Below are positions 1 through 9,104 of a DNA stretch of 64,000 nt, in pieces (the first letter of the stretch is position 1; each line of letters begins with the position of its first letter). The notes below the pieces were generated by a model. The model was not told the DNA's origin. It saw nothing but the letters and a program-made list of their open reading frames with translations, and did not search any database. The stretch comes from LMUY01 sp965199555. GTDB taxonomy: Bacteria; Pseudomonadota; Alphaproteobacteria; Acetobacterales; Acetobacteraceae. A program made the translations under genes and the position numbers. The stretch lies in the NCBI GenBank assembly GCA_965199555.1, contig CBDASJ010000013.1, forward strand, positions 62,001 to 126,000, read 5' to 3'.

Positions 1-998
1 AGCACGCGGCCGCCTTTCCCAACCGCCATCGCCTGCATTGCGCCGAAGCCACCATGCTTCCCGGCAAGGGCGCCATGGCGGCGCTGGCGCAGGCGGACGT
101 GGTGCTCAGCCTGGATTGGAACGACCTGTCCGGCACGTTGACCGCCGCTGGGGCGCGCAACGCCGTGGTGATCCAGGTGTCCATGGACCAGTTGGTGCAT
201 AACGGGTGGTCCATGGACCACCAGGGCCTGCCCCCGGCGGATCACTCGCTGCTGTGCGCACCGGAAGCCGCGGTGCCCGAGTTGCTGTGCGCACTCGGCG
301 ACGGGCAAGCCGAGCCCTGGTTCGACCCCGCGCCACTCCCTGCCCCGGCCATGCCGCGGGCGGACGGCAAGCTGACCGTGCCGGACCTGGCCGCGGCGTT
401 GGCCAAGGCGATGGCGGGACAGTCGAACTGCCTGGTCCGCTATCCGCTGTCCTGGTCCGGTGGGCTTTGGGACGTGACGGACCCGCTCTCCTATCTCGGC
501 TACGATGGCGGCGGCGGCATCGGCTCCGGGCCCGGCATGGTGGTCGGCGCGGCGCTGGCCCTGCGCGACAGCGGGCGTATGCCGATCGCGGTGCTGGGCG
601 ACGGCGATTTCCTGATGGGGTGCACCGCGCTGTGGACCGCGGCCCGCTACGGCATCCCGTTGCTGGCCGTGATCGCCAACAATCGCAGCTTCTACAACGA
701 CGAGGTGCACCAGGAGCGGGTCGCCCATATGCGCGGGCGCAATCCCGTCAACAAATGGATCGGCCAGCACATTGGCGGCCCCGACATCGACCTCGCGGCG
801 ATCGCGCGGGCGCAGGGCTGCGCCGGCTGGGGGCCGGTGGTGGACGCCGCCGGGCTGGCCGAGGCCCTGGAGCAGGCGCTGGCGGCGGTGCGCGCCGGGC
901 AGCCCGCCGTGGTGGATGTGCGGGTGGAGCCGGGCTACGGCGCGGACATGGTCGCCGCGCTGACGCGGGAGGCCAAGGGTGAAGCCAAGGCGAGCTGA
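1..998 (+). CDS. ThDP-dependent decarboxylase, C-terminal part (5' truncated by window edge)
   Basis: This is the C-terminal part of a thiamine-diphosphate enzyme of the acetolactate synthase/benzoylformate decarboxylase superfamily. The reading frame is open from the first base, so the N-terminal pyrimidine-binding domain lies outside the window. The ThDP-binding signature is visible: GDGDFLMG near nt 600, then after about 20 residues the closing IANN, which ligates the Mg/pyrophosphate. A conserved GYDGGGGIGSG loop precedes it. An aldehyde dehydrogenase follows after 75 bp, so a 2-oxo-acid decarboxylase feeding an aldehyde to that enzyme is a reasonable inference; benzoylformate-like aromatic substrates would suit the neighbouring aromatic genes. 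The substrate cannot be read from the sequence, and an acetolactate-synthase-like carboligase remains possible. Confidence 0.85.
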   Translation, partial: HAAAFPNRHRLHCAEATMLPGKGAMAALAQADVVLSLDWNDLSGTLTAAGARNAVVIQVSMDQLVHNGWSMDHQGLPPADHSLLCAPEAAVPELLCALGDGQAEPWFDPAPLPAPAMPRADGKLTVPDLAAALAKAMAGQSNCLVRYPLSWSGGLWDVTDPLSYLGYDGGGGIGSGPGMVVGAALALRDSGRMPIAVLGDGDFLMGCTALWTAARYGIPLLAVIANNRSFYNDEVHQERVAHMRGRNPVNKWIGQHIGGPDIDLAAIARAQGCAGWGPVVDAAGLAEALEQALAAVRAGQPAVVDVRVEPGYGADMVAALTREAKGEAKAS

Positions 999-1073
999 CG
1001 CTGCCATGGAGGCGGGCCTGCTGCCGGGCGCATCGCGCCTGGCCGGCCGGGGCGGATCGAGCGGGGGGCGGTA

Positions 1074-2549
1074 ATGGCGTTGGACATGATCGGCGGCGAA
1101 GGCATCACCCTGCCGCAGCAGCGTGGCCTGTATTACGGCGGCAGCTGGCACGACGCCACCGACGGCCAAACGGTGGAAACCACCAGCCCGTCCACGGCGG
1201 AAACGCTGGGCCGGGTCGCCATTGCCGGCGCCGCGGACGTGGACCAGGCCGTGGCCGCGGCGCTTGAGGGGTTCCGGGCCTGGCGCGCCGTCAAGCCGCT
1301 GGAACGGGCACGCATCCTGCGCGAGATGGCCACGATCATCCGGGCCAACGGCCGGGAACTGGCGCTGATCGACGCCGCCGATTGCGGCAACCCGGTGGCC
1401 GAAATGGTGCGCGATGCCGAGGGCGGGGCGGCGAGCCTGGACTACTTCGCCGGGCTGGTGCTGGAGATGAAGGGCACCACCATCCCGATGGACGACGACC
1501 AGTTGAACTACACGTTGCGCCAGCCGCTCGGCGTGGTGGTGCGGATCAACGCCTACAACCACCCGTTCATGTTCGCGGTGATGCGCGCCGCCGCCCCGCT
1601 CGCGTCCGGCAACAGCCTGATCATCAAGCCGCCGGAGCAGGCGCCGCTATCCTCGTTGCGGCTGGCGGAGCTGGTGGGGCCGCTGTTCCCACCTGGCACG
1701 TTCAACGTGCTACCGGGCGGGCGGGAATGCGGCGAGGCGCTGGTGGCGCATCCGGACGTGGCCAAGGTGGGCCTGATCGGCTCGGTGCCCACCGGCCGCG
1801 CCATCCTGCGCGGCGCGGCCGACACCATGAAGAAGGTGTCGCTGGAGCTGGGCGGCAAGAACGCGCTGATCGCCTATCCTGACGCCGATCCGGAGCGCGT
1901 GGCGGCCGGCGTGGTGGGCGGCATGAACTTCACCTGGTGCGGCCAAAGCTGCGGCAGCACCTCCCGCGCCTTCCTGCACGAGAGCCTGTACGACGCCGTG
2001 CTGGAGCGGGTGGCCGAACGGGTGCGGCAGATCCGCCCGGGCCTGCCGACCCGGTTCGACAGCCAGATGGGCTGCCTGGTCAGCCAGGCGCAGTTCGATA
2101 AGGTGATGCGCTACGTGGCCTGGGGCCAGGAGGACGGCGCCCGCCTGGTTTGCGGCGGCGCCCGCCCGTCCGACCCGGCACTCGGCCAAGGCCTGTTCAT
2201 CGAACCGACCGTGTTCGCCGACGTGCGGCCCACCATGCGGATCGCCCGGGAAGAAATCTTCGGCCCGGTGCTCAGCGTGTTCCGCTGGAGCGACGAGGCG
2301 GCCATGCTGGCCGAGGTGAACGGCGTCGAATACGGCCTGACCGCCAGCATCTGGACGAACGACCTGCGCACGGCGCACCGGACCGCCGCCGCGGTGCAGG
2401 CCGGCTACGTCTGGGTCAACCAAACCAGCACGCATTTCCTGGGCGCGCCGTTCGGCGGGTTCAAGCAGTCCGGGCTGGGCCGGGAAGAAAGCATCGACGA
2501 GATGCTGGATTGCACGCAGTTGAAGAACGTGAACATCAAGCTGAGTTAG
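1074..2549 (+). CDS. NAD(P)-dependent aldehyde dehydrogenase
   Basis: Full-length (491 aa) aldehyde dehydrogenase of the ALDH superfamily, oxidising an aldehyde to the acid with NAD(P)+. The catalytic Cys is about residue 293 in GQSCGSTSR, the general-base Glu about 258 in LELGGKN, and the conserved Asn at 162 in AYNHP. The nucleotide-fold GSVPTGRAI precedes the Glu. Closest by eye to betaine-aldehyde, benzaldehyde or phenylacetaldehyde dehydrogenases. It sits between the ThDP enzyme and a TRAP transporter on the same strand, so it probably oxidises the aldehyde released by the decarboxylase. Substrate is inferred from context only. Confidence 0.9.
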   Translation: MALDMIGGEGITLPQQRGLYYGGSWHDATDGQTVETTSPSTAETLGRVAIAGAADVDQAVAAALEGFRAWRAVKPLERARILREMATIIRANGRELALIDAADCGNPVAEMVRDAEGGAASLDYFAGLVLEMKGTTIPMDDDQLNYTLRQPLGVVVRINAYNHPFMFAVMRAAAPLASGNSLIIKPPEQAPLSSLRLAELVGPLFPPGTFNVLPGGRECGEALVAHPDVAKVGLIGSVPTGRAILRGAADTMKKVSLELGGKNALIAYPDADPERVAAGVVGGMNFTWCGQSCGSTSRAFLHESLYDAVLERVAERVRQIRPGLPTRFDSQMGCLVSQAQFDKVMRYVAWGQEDGARLVCGGARPSDPALGQGLFIEPTVFADVRPTMRIAREEIFGPVLSVFRWSDEAAMLAEVNGVEYGLTASIWTNDLRTAHRTAAAVQAGYVWVNQTSTHFLGAPFGGFKQSGLGREESIDEMLDCTQLKNVNIKLS

Positions 2550-2585
2550 CCAGGCGCGCAAAGCACCGGCCGGGGGAGACAAACG

Positions 2586-3662
2586 ATGCGGACCAATAAT
2601 CGCGGACACCGCGGCGAAACGAACACGGGGAATGCCAGCATGAACACGGCAACGCTGGGCCGGCGGGCCCTGATGGTCGGCGCACTTGCCGCCCCTGCCA
2701 TCCTGGGCAAGCCGGGACGCGCCAAGGCCGCCGCGCAGTTCTCCCTCAAATTCGCCACCGACGCCGCATCCACCGACCCGGCGGTGATCCGCATGAAGGA
2801 AGCGGCGGCGCGCATCGCCCGCGAAAGCGACGGCAAGATCGACATCCTGATGCTGCCGGACGCGCAACTCGGCAACGCCGGCGAAATCCTCAACCAGTTG
2901 ACGCTCGGGGCCGTGCACATGGCCTTTGCAAGCTCGCAGCTCGCCACCACCGTGCCGTTGGCTGGGATCATCAATCTCGGCTTCGCGTTCCCGGACTATC
3001 CCGCGGTGTGGCGCGCCTTTGACGGCCCGCTCGGCGCGCGCGTGCGCAAGGAGATCGAGGGCAAGGTCCGCAACACCGTCGTTTTCGAAAACATGACGGA
3101 TGGCGGGTTCCGCCAGATCACCACCAGCACCAAGCCGATCCGGACGCCGGGTGACCTGGCGGGCGTCAAGATCCGGGTGCCGCCCACCCCCATCTTCAGC
3201 ACCCTGTTCGCGGCACTGGGCGCAGCGCCGACTCCGATCCCATTCGGCGAGCTGTACACCTCCCTGCAAACACGGCTGGTCGATGGGGAGGAAAACGCCC
3301 TGACAACGGTCGCCGCGGGAAAGCTGCAGGAGGTGCAGAAATACTGCTCCATGACGTCGCACGCCTGGGGTGGCTTCTGGACCATCATGAATGCGCGGAC
3401 CTGGAACGGCCTGCCGGCCAATTTGCAGGATATCGTCCAGAAGAACGTCAAGACCGCCATCATGGACGAGCGCAAGGACACCATCGAGGCCAACGCGTCG
3501 CTTCGCGCGATGTTCGAGAAGCAGGGCATGCAGTTCATCGAGCCGTCGCAGCCCGAGTTCCGCGCCGCCTTGGCCAAGACCGATTACTACGCCCGCTGGA
3601 AAGGCGTGTTCGGCAACGAGCCCTGGCAGTTGCTGGAGGACGCCGTCGGAAAGCTGGGCTGA
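2586..3662 (+). CDS. dctP: TRAP transporter solute-binding protein, DctP family
   Basis: Periplasmic receptor of a tripartite ATP-independent transporter; it captures a carboxylate substrate and hands it to the adjacent permease. Residues 19-50 look like a Tat signal (GRRALMVGALAAPAILG). The mature protein has the DctP pattern, including PPTPIF and a GEEN-type segment. ATG 2586 has a strong GGGGGAG ribosome site 7 nt upstream and gives 358 aa with a long N-region. An in-frame ATG at 2640 would start directly at the Tat signal but has only a weak GGGGAA upstream. The permease gene follows after 12 bp, so the two form one transport unit. Confidence 0.9.
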   Translation: MRTNNRGHRGETNTGNASMNTATLGRRALMVGALAAPAILGKPGRAKAAAQFSLKFATDAASTDPAVIRMKEAAARIARESDGKIDILMLPDAQLGNAGEILNQLTLGAVHMAFASSQLATTVPLAGIINLGFAFPDYPAVWRAFDGPLGARVRKEIEGKVRNTVVFENMTDGGFRQITTSTKPIRTPGDLAGVKIRVPPTPIFSTLFAALGAAPTPIPFGELYTSLQTRLVDGEENALTTVAAGKLQEVQKYCSMTSHAWGGFWTIMNARTWNGLPANLQDIVQKNVKTAIMDERKDTIEANASLRAMFEKQGMQFIEPSQPEFRAALAKTDYYARWKGVFGNEPWQLLEDAVGKLG

Positions 3663-3674
3663 AGCCGCCGGCCG

Positions 3675-5531
3675 ATGGAAGAGGTTTCTATAGTCGCCGG
3701 TCTCGATCCGCTGCCCGTCCACCGCGCCAGGTCGACTGTCCAGCAGGTGATCGAGACCGGCGCGGCCGCGCTGCTGGTGGTGCTGATCGCGATCCTGGCG
3801 GCGTCGGTGACGGCGCGCTACGTGTTCGGGGCGCCGCTCACCTGGTCGGACGAGGTGCTCTCGATCGTGTCCGGCTGGTTCATCATGTTGGCAGCGACCG
3901 GCGCCTTCATCGATGAAAAGCACCTCAAGCTCGTGGGGCTGTTCGGGCGGGTGCAGACGACGGGATTGCGCCGGCTTGCCATGCTGGCGGAAGGCGTCAC
4001 GATCATCCTCGTCGGCTCGCTGATCCTGCCGGCCTTCCAGAACGCCAGCGACAACTGGGACACCCTGACGCCGATCCTGAGCATACCCTTGGGCGTCCAG
4101 TTGGCCAGCCTCGTATTCGGCTTCGCCGCCATGTTCCTGATCGGTCTGGTCCGCTTCGCCAAACGATATCTGTGGTGGCGCACGCTGGTGCTGGTCATCG
4201 TGTTCGCCGCCGCCATTGCCGTCGGCGAGTATGCCGGACCGCAACTCGACCAGTTCGGCAACCTGAACCTGGCGTTGTTCTTCGGCGTGGTGCTCGGCGC
4301 CTTCATCCTCGGCGGCGTGCCGATCGCCTTCGCGTTCGGCGGGGCGACGGTCGCCTATCTTTGGTTCACCTCCGACATCCCGCTGGCGATCGTGGTGGAC
4401 CGGGTCAACGCGGGCATGGCCAGTCCGCTGCTGCTGGCCATCCCGATGTTCGTCTTCCTCGGCTCCCTGCTCGAGTTGACGGGCATGGCGCGCGCCATGA
4501 TCGAGTTCCTGGCCATGTTGATCGGCAATCGCCGCGGTGGCCTGTCCTACGTCCTGCTGGCGGCCATGTATCTGGTGTCCGGCATTTCCGGTGCGAAGGC
4601 CGCCGACATGGCGGCGGTGGCACCCGTGCTGTTCCCGGAAATGCGACGCCGTGGCTCCGACCCGCGGGAGCTGGTGGCGTTGCTGAACGCATCGGCCGTC
4701 ATGTCGGAAACCATCCCGCCGAGCCTCGTGCTGATCGTGATCGGGACGGTGTCCAGCGTGTCGATCGCTGCCTTGTTCACCGGCGGTTTGCTGCCGGCTG
4801 CCGTGGCGGCGGTGGCCTTGGCAGGGCTGGTGTTCGTGCGGTCCCGCAACACCAGCGTGGTTGCCGCGGAACGCGCCACGACGCGGGCCAAGCTGGTGGG
4901 TTTCGCCGTCGCCTTGCCGGCGCTGGTGCTGCCGCTCGTGATCCGCACCGCGGTCGTGGAGGGTGTCGCCACCGCCACGGAGGTGTCGGTAATCGGCATC
5001 GTGTACGCGCTGGTCTGCGGCGCCGTGCTGTATCGCGGAACCGATTTCCGCAAGCTGCTGCCAGCGCTGCGGCAGGCGGCAACACTGTCCGGCGTCATCA
5101 TCCTGGTGATCGGCATGGCCAACACCGTGTCCTGGTCGTTGTCCCAGGCCGGGGTCGCACGCAGCCTGGCGGCGGACCTGGCCGGCCTGCCCGGTGGCGG
5201 TGCGACGTTCATGGCCGCGTCGATCGTGGTGTTCCTGGTCGCGGGCAGCATCCTGGAAGGCATCCCTGCCCTGGTGCTGTTCGGCCCCATCCTGTTCCCA
5301 GAAGCCAGGCTGCTGGGCATCAACGAGGTGCACTACGCCATGGTCGCTATCATCGCGATGGGCATCGGCCTTTATACCCCGCCCTTCGGGGTCGGCTACT
5401 ACTCCGCCTGCGTCATCGGCGGGGTCAATCCCGCGGACGCGATCGGCAAGGTATGGCCTTATCTCAGCGTGCTGCTCGGGGTGCTGGTGCTGGTGGCGCT
5501 GGTCCCATGGATCTCGGTGGGCCTGCTGTAG
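3675..5531 (+). CDS. dctQM: TRAP transporter permease, fused DctQ-DctM
   Basis: Membrane component of the TRAP system, 618 aa, with small (DctQ) and large (DctM) subunits in one chain. Residues about 1-180 carry four hydrophobic segments and the DctQ-type sequence FGAPLTWSDEV. Residues about 195-618 form the DctM domain, with features such as the GSLLELTGMARAMIEF and GAKAADMAAVAP segments and a C-terminal LYTPPFGVGYY motif. DctM usually has around 430 residues, matching the second part. It would couple substrate import to the Na+ or H+ gradient. Substrate unknown; an aryl or 2-oxo acid fits the neighbours. Confidence 0.92.
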   Translation: MEEVSIVAGLDPLPVHRARSTVQQVIETGAAALLVVLIAILAASVTARYVFGAPLTWSDEVLSIVSGWFIMLAATGAFIDEKHLKLVGLFGRVQTTGLRRLAMLAEGVTIILVGSLILPAFQNASDNWDTLTPILSIPLGVQLASLVFGFAAMFLIGLVRFAKRYLWWRTLVLVIVFAAAIAVGEYAGPQLDQFGNLNLALFFGVVLGAFILGGVPIAFAFGGATVAYLWFTSDIPLAIVVDRVNAGMASPLLLAIPMFVFLGSLLELTGMARAMIEFLAMLIGNRRGGLSYVLLAAMYLVSGISGAKAADMAAVAPVLFPEMRRRGSDPRELVALLNASAVMSETIPPSLVLIVIGTVSSVSIAALFTGGLLPAAVAAVALAGLVFVRSRNTSVVAAERATTRAKLVGFAVALPALVLPLVIRTAVVEGVATATEVSVIGIVYALVCGAVLYRGTDFRKLLPALRQAATLSGVIILVIGMANTVSWSLSQAGVARSLAADLAGLPGGGATFMAASIVVFLVAGSILEGIPALVLFGPILFPEARLLGINEVHYAMVAIIAMGIGLYTPPFGVGYYSACVIGGVNPADAIGKVWPYLSVLLGVLVLVALVPWISVGLL

Positions 5532-5546
5532 GCTTGGCGCAAGCCA

Positions 5547-6488
5547 TCATGATTTGAGATCGGGCGAGGCCGGCTCCGGGTAATCGAACTTGCCTCTGCT
5601 TTTGGCTTCCGCCACCGCGGCCTGCACTGCGGCCCGGACGGTACCGGCCCGGCGGGCGTCGACGCCGTGGTGGACGAGCAGCCGCAGCATAAGCGGCAGT
5701 TGCGGCGACACGATCCGCCGCGCGACGCACAGATTGCCGTCGATCTCGGTGCCAAAGACGTGCAGCGGCGCGACCGTGCAAAGCCCGCCTTCCAACACAA
5801 GCATCTTCTTTGCGTTCAACGGCTCGATCTCGGCTTCCACCCGCAACCGCACGCGGTGGCGCAGCGCGGCCGTGTCGATGACCTTGCGGCCGGGATGGGA
5901 TGGCGGGTCCAGCACCAGCCCGTACTCCGCCAGCCGGGGCAACGCCACATCCCCGCTCCCCGCACCCATGGTGGCGCGCGTGCCGATCAGCGCCATGGGC
6001 TGGGTGTGGAGCGGATAGCTGCGGGCCTGCGCCAGCGGCAGCGTGCCGTAGCACAACGCCGCCTCGATCTCACCGGCGGCAAGCAGGTCCAGCAGCCGCG
6101 GCGTGGAGGCCTGCTGGGCGTGCCAATCCAACCCCAACTGCATCGACCGCGTCACGTTCAACAATGTCGGCAACAGGCTCGCGCCGATCGTGGGCGTGAC
6201 GCCGATCAGCACGCTGGCGGCCTGCCCCGGCTCCACCGCTTCCAGGGAGCGGCGGGCGTTGCTGAACGCCTCCACGATCGCCCGGGCATGCGGCAACAGG
6301 CTACGGCCGGCCGGCGTCAAGACCACGCCGTGGGGCCGGCGCTCGAACAGCCGGACGTTGCTGGACCGTTCCAGCTCGGCGATCCGAGTACTCAGGGCGG
6401 ATTGGGAGATATGCAGCGCGTCCGCGGCCCGCGAGAAGCTTTCCGCATCGACGACGGCGAGAAAGTAGGTGACCTGCCGGCTGTTCAC
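5547..6488 (-). CDS. LysR-family transcriptional regulator
   Basis: LysR-type regulator, 313 aa when started at GTG 6488; a TTG 16 codons upstream (6536) is also possible. The N-terminal winged helix-turn-helix is clear in residues 1-60 (QVTYFLAVVDAESFSRAADALHISQSALSTRIAELE), followed by a coinducer-binding domain. It is convergent with the TRAP/ALDH genes and divergent from the Rieske oxygenase at 6589, across a 100-bp intergenic region. It is the obvious candidate regulator of the oxygenase and possibly of the whole catabolic island. No ribosome site decides the start. Confidence 0.88.
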   Translation of the reverse strand: MNSRQVTYFLAVVDAESFSRAADALHISQSALSTRIAELERSSNVRLFERRPHGVVLTPAGRSLLPHARAIVEAFSNARRSLEAVEPGQAASVLIGVTPTIGASLLPTLLNVTRSMQLGLDWHAQQASTPRLLDLLAAGEIEAALCYGTLPLAQARSYPLHTQPMALIGTRATMGAGSGDVALPRLAEYGLVLDPPSHPGRKVIDTAALRHRVRLRVEAEIEPLNAKKMLVLEGGLCTVAPLHVFGTEIDGNLCVARRIVSPQLPLMLRLLVHHGVDARRAGTVRAAVQAAVAEAKSRGKFDYPEPASPDLKS

Positions 6489-6588
6489 GGTATCGCAATA
6501 ACAGATGGAGGCTGGTCGCGAAACGGTATTTGCCAAGGGCGGCAGGCGGCCGGGATACTATGAGTCAAAGACTAGATGGGAGGCTTGC
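6489..6588. promoter_or_regulatory. Divergent LysR / oxygenase control region
   Basis: This 100-bp gap separates the LysR gene from the oxygenase gene. It contains a short inverted repeat TGCC(6 nt)GGCA at 6531-6544 that resembles a LysR half-site pair, though the spacing is N12 rather than the canonical T-N11-A. A second small dyad AGTC-AAA-GACT lies at 6563-6573. A weak -10-like TACTAT is at 6556-6561. A good ribosome site GGGAGG (6578-6583) serves the oxygenase ATG at 6589. Operator assignment is inference from LysR family habits. Confidence 0.4.
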
Positions 6589-7620
6589 ATGTTCGTCCGC
6601 AATCTCTGGTATGTCGCAGCCTGGTCGTCCGAAATCACCGACGGGTTGCTCGGTCGGACCCTGCTGGGTGAGTCGGTGCTGCTTTACCGGGACAAGGACG
6701 GCAGCGCGGTGGCGATCGGCAACCGCTGCCCGCACCGGTTCGCGCCCCTGAATGAAGGCCGCAAGTGCGAGGACGGCAGCATCGAATGCCCGTATCACGG
6801 CCTGCGGTTCGATGCGACGGGTGCCTGCGTGGTCAACCCGCATGAGGACGGCAAGATCCCCCGTGCCGCCCGGGTCGCGGCCTATCCCCTGGTGGAACGC
6901 TACGGCATCCTGTGGATCTGGATGGGTGAGGCAGCCCTGGCCAACCCCGACACCATCGCGGTGTTCGACCAGGTGACCGACCCCGGCTACCGCACCATCA
7001 CCGGCATGACCACCATCGGCGCGAACTATGAGCTGATCGCCGATAACTTGCTGGACCTCAGCCATACGCAGTTCGTCCATGCCAACTTCGCCCGCGCCGA
7101 CGACGTGTTGCGGGTGCGGCACGAGGTCACGCAGGAGGGCAATACCGTCCATAGCCGCCGCTGGATCCCGAGCATCATCGGCCCGAAATCCTTCACCCGC
7201 AGCCTGCCGGACCCGCAATCCAAGGTGGATCACTGGATCCGCGTCCGCTGGGATGCGCCCGGCCTGCACCGCCTGGATGTCGGCGTGGTGCCGGCCGGCA
7301 CGCCGGAAGCGCAGGGCATCCGCCGCGAAGGCTCCCACCTGCTGACGCCGGAAACCGCCACGTCGACGCATTATTTCTACGCTAGCAGCCGCAACTACCG
7401 GCAGGACGACCCACAGGAGGACCAGGCCATCCGGGATTGGCACCGCATCGGCTTCGGCGAGCAGGACAAGCCGATGATCGAGAGCGTGCAGCGCATGATG
7501 GGCGACCACGACCTTATGTCGCTCAAGCCTATCCTTCTGCCGGTCGACACCGCCGCGGTGCGGGCGCGCCGGGTCATGGACTCGCTGCGGGTTGACCAGA
7601 CGGCCAAGCAGGCCGCATGA
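6589..7620 (+). CDS. vanA: Rieske non-haem iron oxygenase, vanillate O-demethylase-like (VanA type)
   Basis: Oxygenase component of a two-component aromatic O-demethylase or hydroxylase, 343 aa. The Rieske [2Fe-2S] ligands are Cys47-x-His49 (RCPHRF) and Cys67-x2-His70 (CPYHGL). The mononuclear iron site is in ADNLLDLSHTQFVH, with His159 and His164. This N-terminal MFVRNLWYVAAW sequence is typical of VanA-like enzymes. I chose ATG 6589 because of the GGGAGG ribosome site and the conserved N-terminus; a longer frame from 6505 would overlap the regulator's alternative start. An aromatic-acid carrier and a VanB-type reductase follow. Vanillate or another methoxylated aromatic acid is the likely substrate, but this is inference. 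Confidence 0.85.
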   Translation: MFVRNLWYVAAWSSEITDGLLGRTLLGESVLLYRDKDGSAVAIGNRCPHRFAPLNEGRKCEDGSIECPYHGLRFDATGACVVNPHEDGKIPRAARVAAYPLVERYGILWIWMGEAALANPDTIAVFDQVTDPGYRTITGMTTIGANYELIADNLLDLSHTQFVHANFARADDVLRVRHEVTQEGNTVHSRRWIPSIIGPKSFTRSLPDPQSKVDHWIRVRWDAPGLHRLDVGVVPAGTPEAQGIRREGSHLLTPETATSTHYFYASSRNYRQDDPQEDQAIRDWHRIGFGEQDKPMIESVQRMMGDHDLMSLKPILLPVDTAAVRARRVMDSLRVDQTAKQAA

Positions 7621-7650
7621 CCGAAGGAGCATAATGATCGGCTGACATCC

Positions 7651-7676
7651 GGAGGGCGGGTTCACGCCCGTCCTCC
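7651..7676 (+). terminator. Hairpin between oxygenase and MFS genes
   Basis: A 10-bp stem (7651-7660 with 7667-7676, one G-U pair) closes a 6-nt loop, 30 bp after the oxygenase stop. There is no U-tract, so it may be a partial terminator, an RNA stabiliser or an attenuator. It ends directly before a GTG at 7677, which argues against that GTG as the start of the following transporter gene. Confidence 0.5.
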
Positions 7677-7718
7677 GTGGACCCGACCAAGAACATCGCG
7701 CGAGAAGGAAACACCCCG

Positions 7719-9104
7719 GTGCGCACTGAAATCGACGTGGAGGAACTACTCGACCGGGCCGGCATCAACGGCACCACGGTCACGCTCGTCCTGCTGGCGT
7801 TCTGCATCATCCTATTCGACGGCTTCGACCTTGCCGCGCTATCCTACGCGGCCCCGCACATCGTCACCGATTGGGCGATCGGCTCCAAGGCCGCCTTAGG
7901 AGTCGCGTTCAGCGCCAGCCTGGTCGGCATGCTGGTCGGGGCACCCGTGTTCGGCCTGATCGCCGACCGGCGCGGCCGCAAGATGGTCATCCTGCTATGT
8001 TGTCTCCTGATGGGCCTGCCGACCCTGGCCGTCGCGGCGGTGCACTCCCTGGACGCTCTGCTGGTGTTGCGCGTGATCACCGGCGTCGGCCTCGGCGGCG
8101 CCGCTCCCTGCCTGATCGCGTTGACGGCGGAGTTCGCGCCCCGGCGCCACCGGGCGCTGGTCGTCACGGTCATGTACACGGGCATTTCGCTGGGTGCCGC
8201 CCTCGCCGGCGTGCTGGCGGCCTGGGTCGTGCCCGTCGCCGGGTGGCATATCCTGTTCGTGGTCGGCGGCATCTTCCCGCTGGTGTTCGGCATCGCCTCG
8301 ACCGTCTGGATGCCGGAATCGCTGAAGTTCCTGGTGACGCGGCATCCCGGCGATGCCCGCACCCGCCGGCTCGCGTCCCGCCTCAGCGGCACCGCGATCG
8401 GGCTGGAAACCCGCTTCGTCGTGCGCGATTTCGCGGAGGACAATGCCCGCGTGAAGCCCGGCCTCATCCCGCGGGAGCTATTCCTCGGCCGCCTGGCATT
8501 CGTCACCCCGCTGCTATGGGCGTCCAAGGTGAGCATCCTGATGGCGTATTACTGCGTCACCAGTTGGCTGCCGACGCTGCTCGGCGCGTTGCACCTGAGC
8601 GTGGACCAGGCCGCCACCGCCGCGATTTCCTTCCAGATCGGCGGTGCCCTCGGCGGCCTGGCGCTGAGCGGTTGGATCGACCGGCGTGGTCTGGCAACCG
8701 TGGCGCTATTCTTCGCCTTCGGCGTGCCCGGCGTTTGCTTGATCGGCTATGCGGCGCCGTGGAGTGCAGCGTTGCTGGCAGTCACATTCGTCGCCGGGTT
8801 CTGCGTCATGGGCGTGCAATACGGGCTGAACGCGATCTCCGCGATGGTTTATCCCACCGCGCTGCGCACCTACGGCGTCGGCTGGTCCACCGCCGTGTCC
8901 CGCCTGGGCGCCATCGCCGGCCCCATGCTGGGCGCGTTCGCCCTGGAAGCCGGCCTGCCCGTGCGGCTGACCATCGCGTCGGCGGCCTTGCCGCTGATTT
9001 TCGGCGCCCTGGCGAGCTTCGGCCTGGCACGCGTGTTCCAGCCGCAAACCCGGCCCAGCCTACCGGCGGCATTGGTGCCGAGCCGGGCCGGAACACAGGG
9101 CTGA
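7719..9104 (+). CDS. MFS transporter, aromatic acid:H+ symporter family (PcaK-like)
   Basis: Twelve-helix major facilitator carrier, 461 aa. The first helix has FDGFDLAALSYAAP, the D-x-x-D signature of aromatic acid:H+ symporters (PcaK, BenK, VanK). The loop after helix 2 has GLIADRRGRKM, the MFS motif A. Start GTG 7719 is preferred because AGAAGGA sits 9 nt upstream; an in-frame GTG at 7677 lies directly behind a hairpin with no ribosome site. The stop overlaps the ATG of the reductase gene by one base. It probably imports the substrate of the oxygenase encoded on either side. Confidence 0.88.
   Translation: MRTEIDVEELLDRAGINGTTVTLVLLAFCIILFDGFDLAALSYAAPHIVTDWAIGSKAALGVAFSASLVGMLVGAPVFGLIADRRGRKMVILLCCLLMGLPTLAVAAVHSLDALLVLRVITGVGLGGAAPCLIALTAEFAPRRHRALVVTVMYTGISLGAALAGVLAAWVVPVAGWHILFVVGGIFPLVFGIASTVWMPESLKFLVTRHPGDARTRRLASRLSGTAIGLETRFVVRDFAEDNARVKPGLIPRELFLGRLAFVTPLLWASKVSILMAYYCVTSWLPTLLGALHLSVDQAATAAISFQIGGALGGLALSGWIDRRGLATVALFFAFGVPGVCLIGYAAPWSAALLAVTFVAGFCVMGVQYGLNAISAMVYPTALRTYGVGWSTAVSRLGAIAGPMLGAFALEAGLPVRLTIASAALPLIFGALASFGLARVFQPQTRPSLPAALVPSRAGTQG

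Noticed and set aside
1710..5333. A 1207-codon open frame on the minus strand opposite the ALDH and TRAP genes
   Set aside because: It is His/Arg/Gln/Asp-rich, has no recognisable domain and lies antisense to three well-conserved genes. It is a typical GC-rich shadow.
7871..9103. A long frame joined to the VanB-type reductase, covering the MFS gene
   Set aside because: Only its last 318 codons are real; the rest is an Arg/Gly-rich shadow of the transporter gene.
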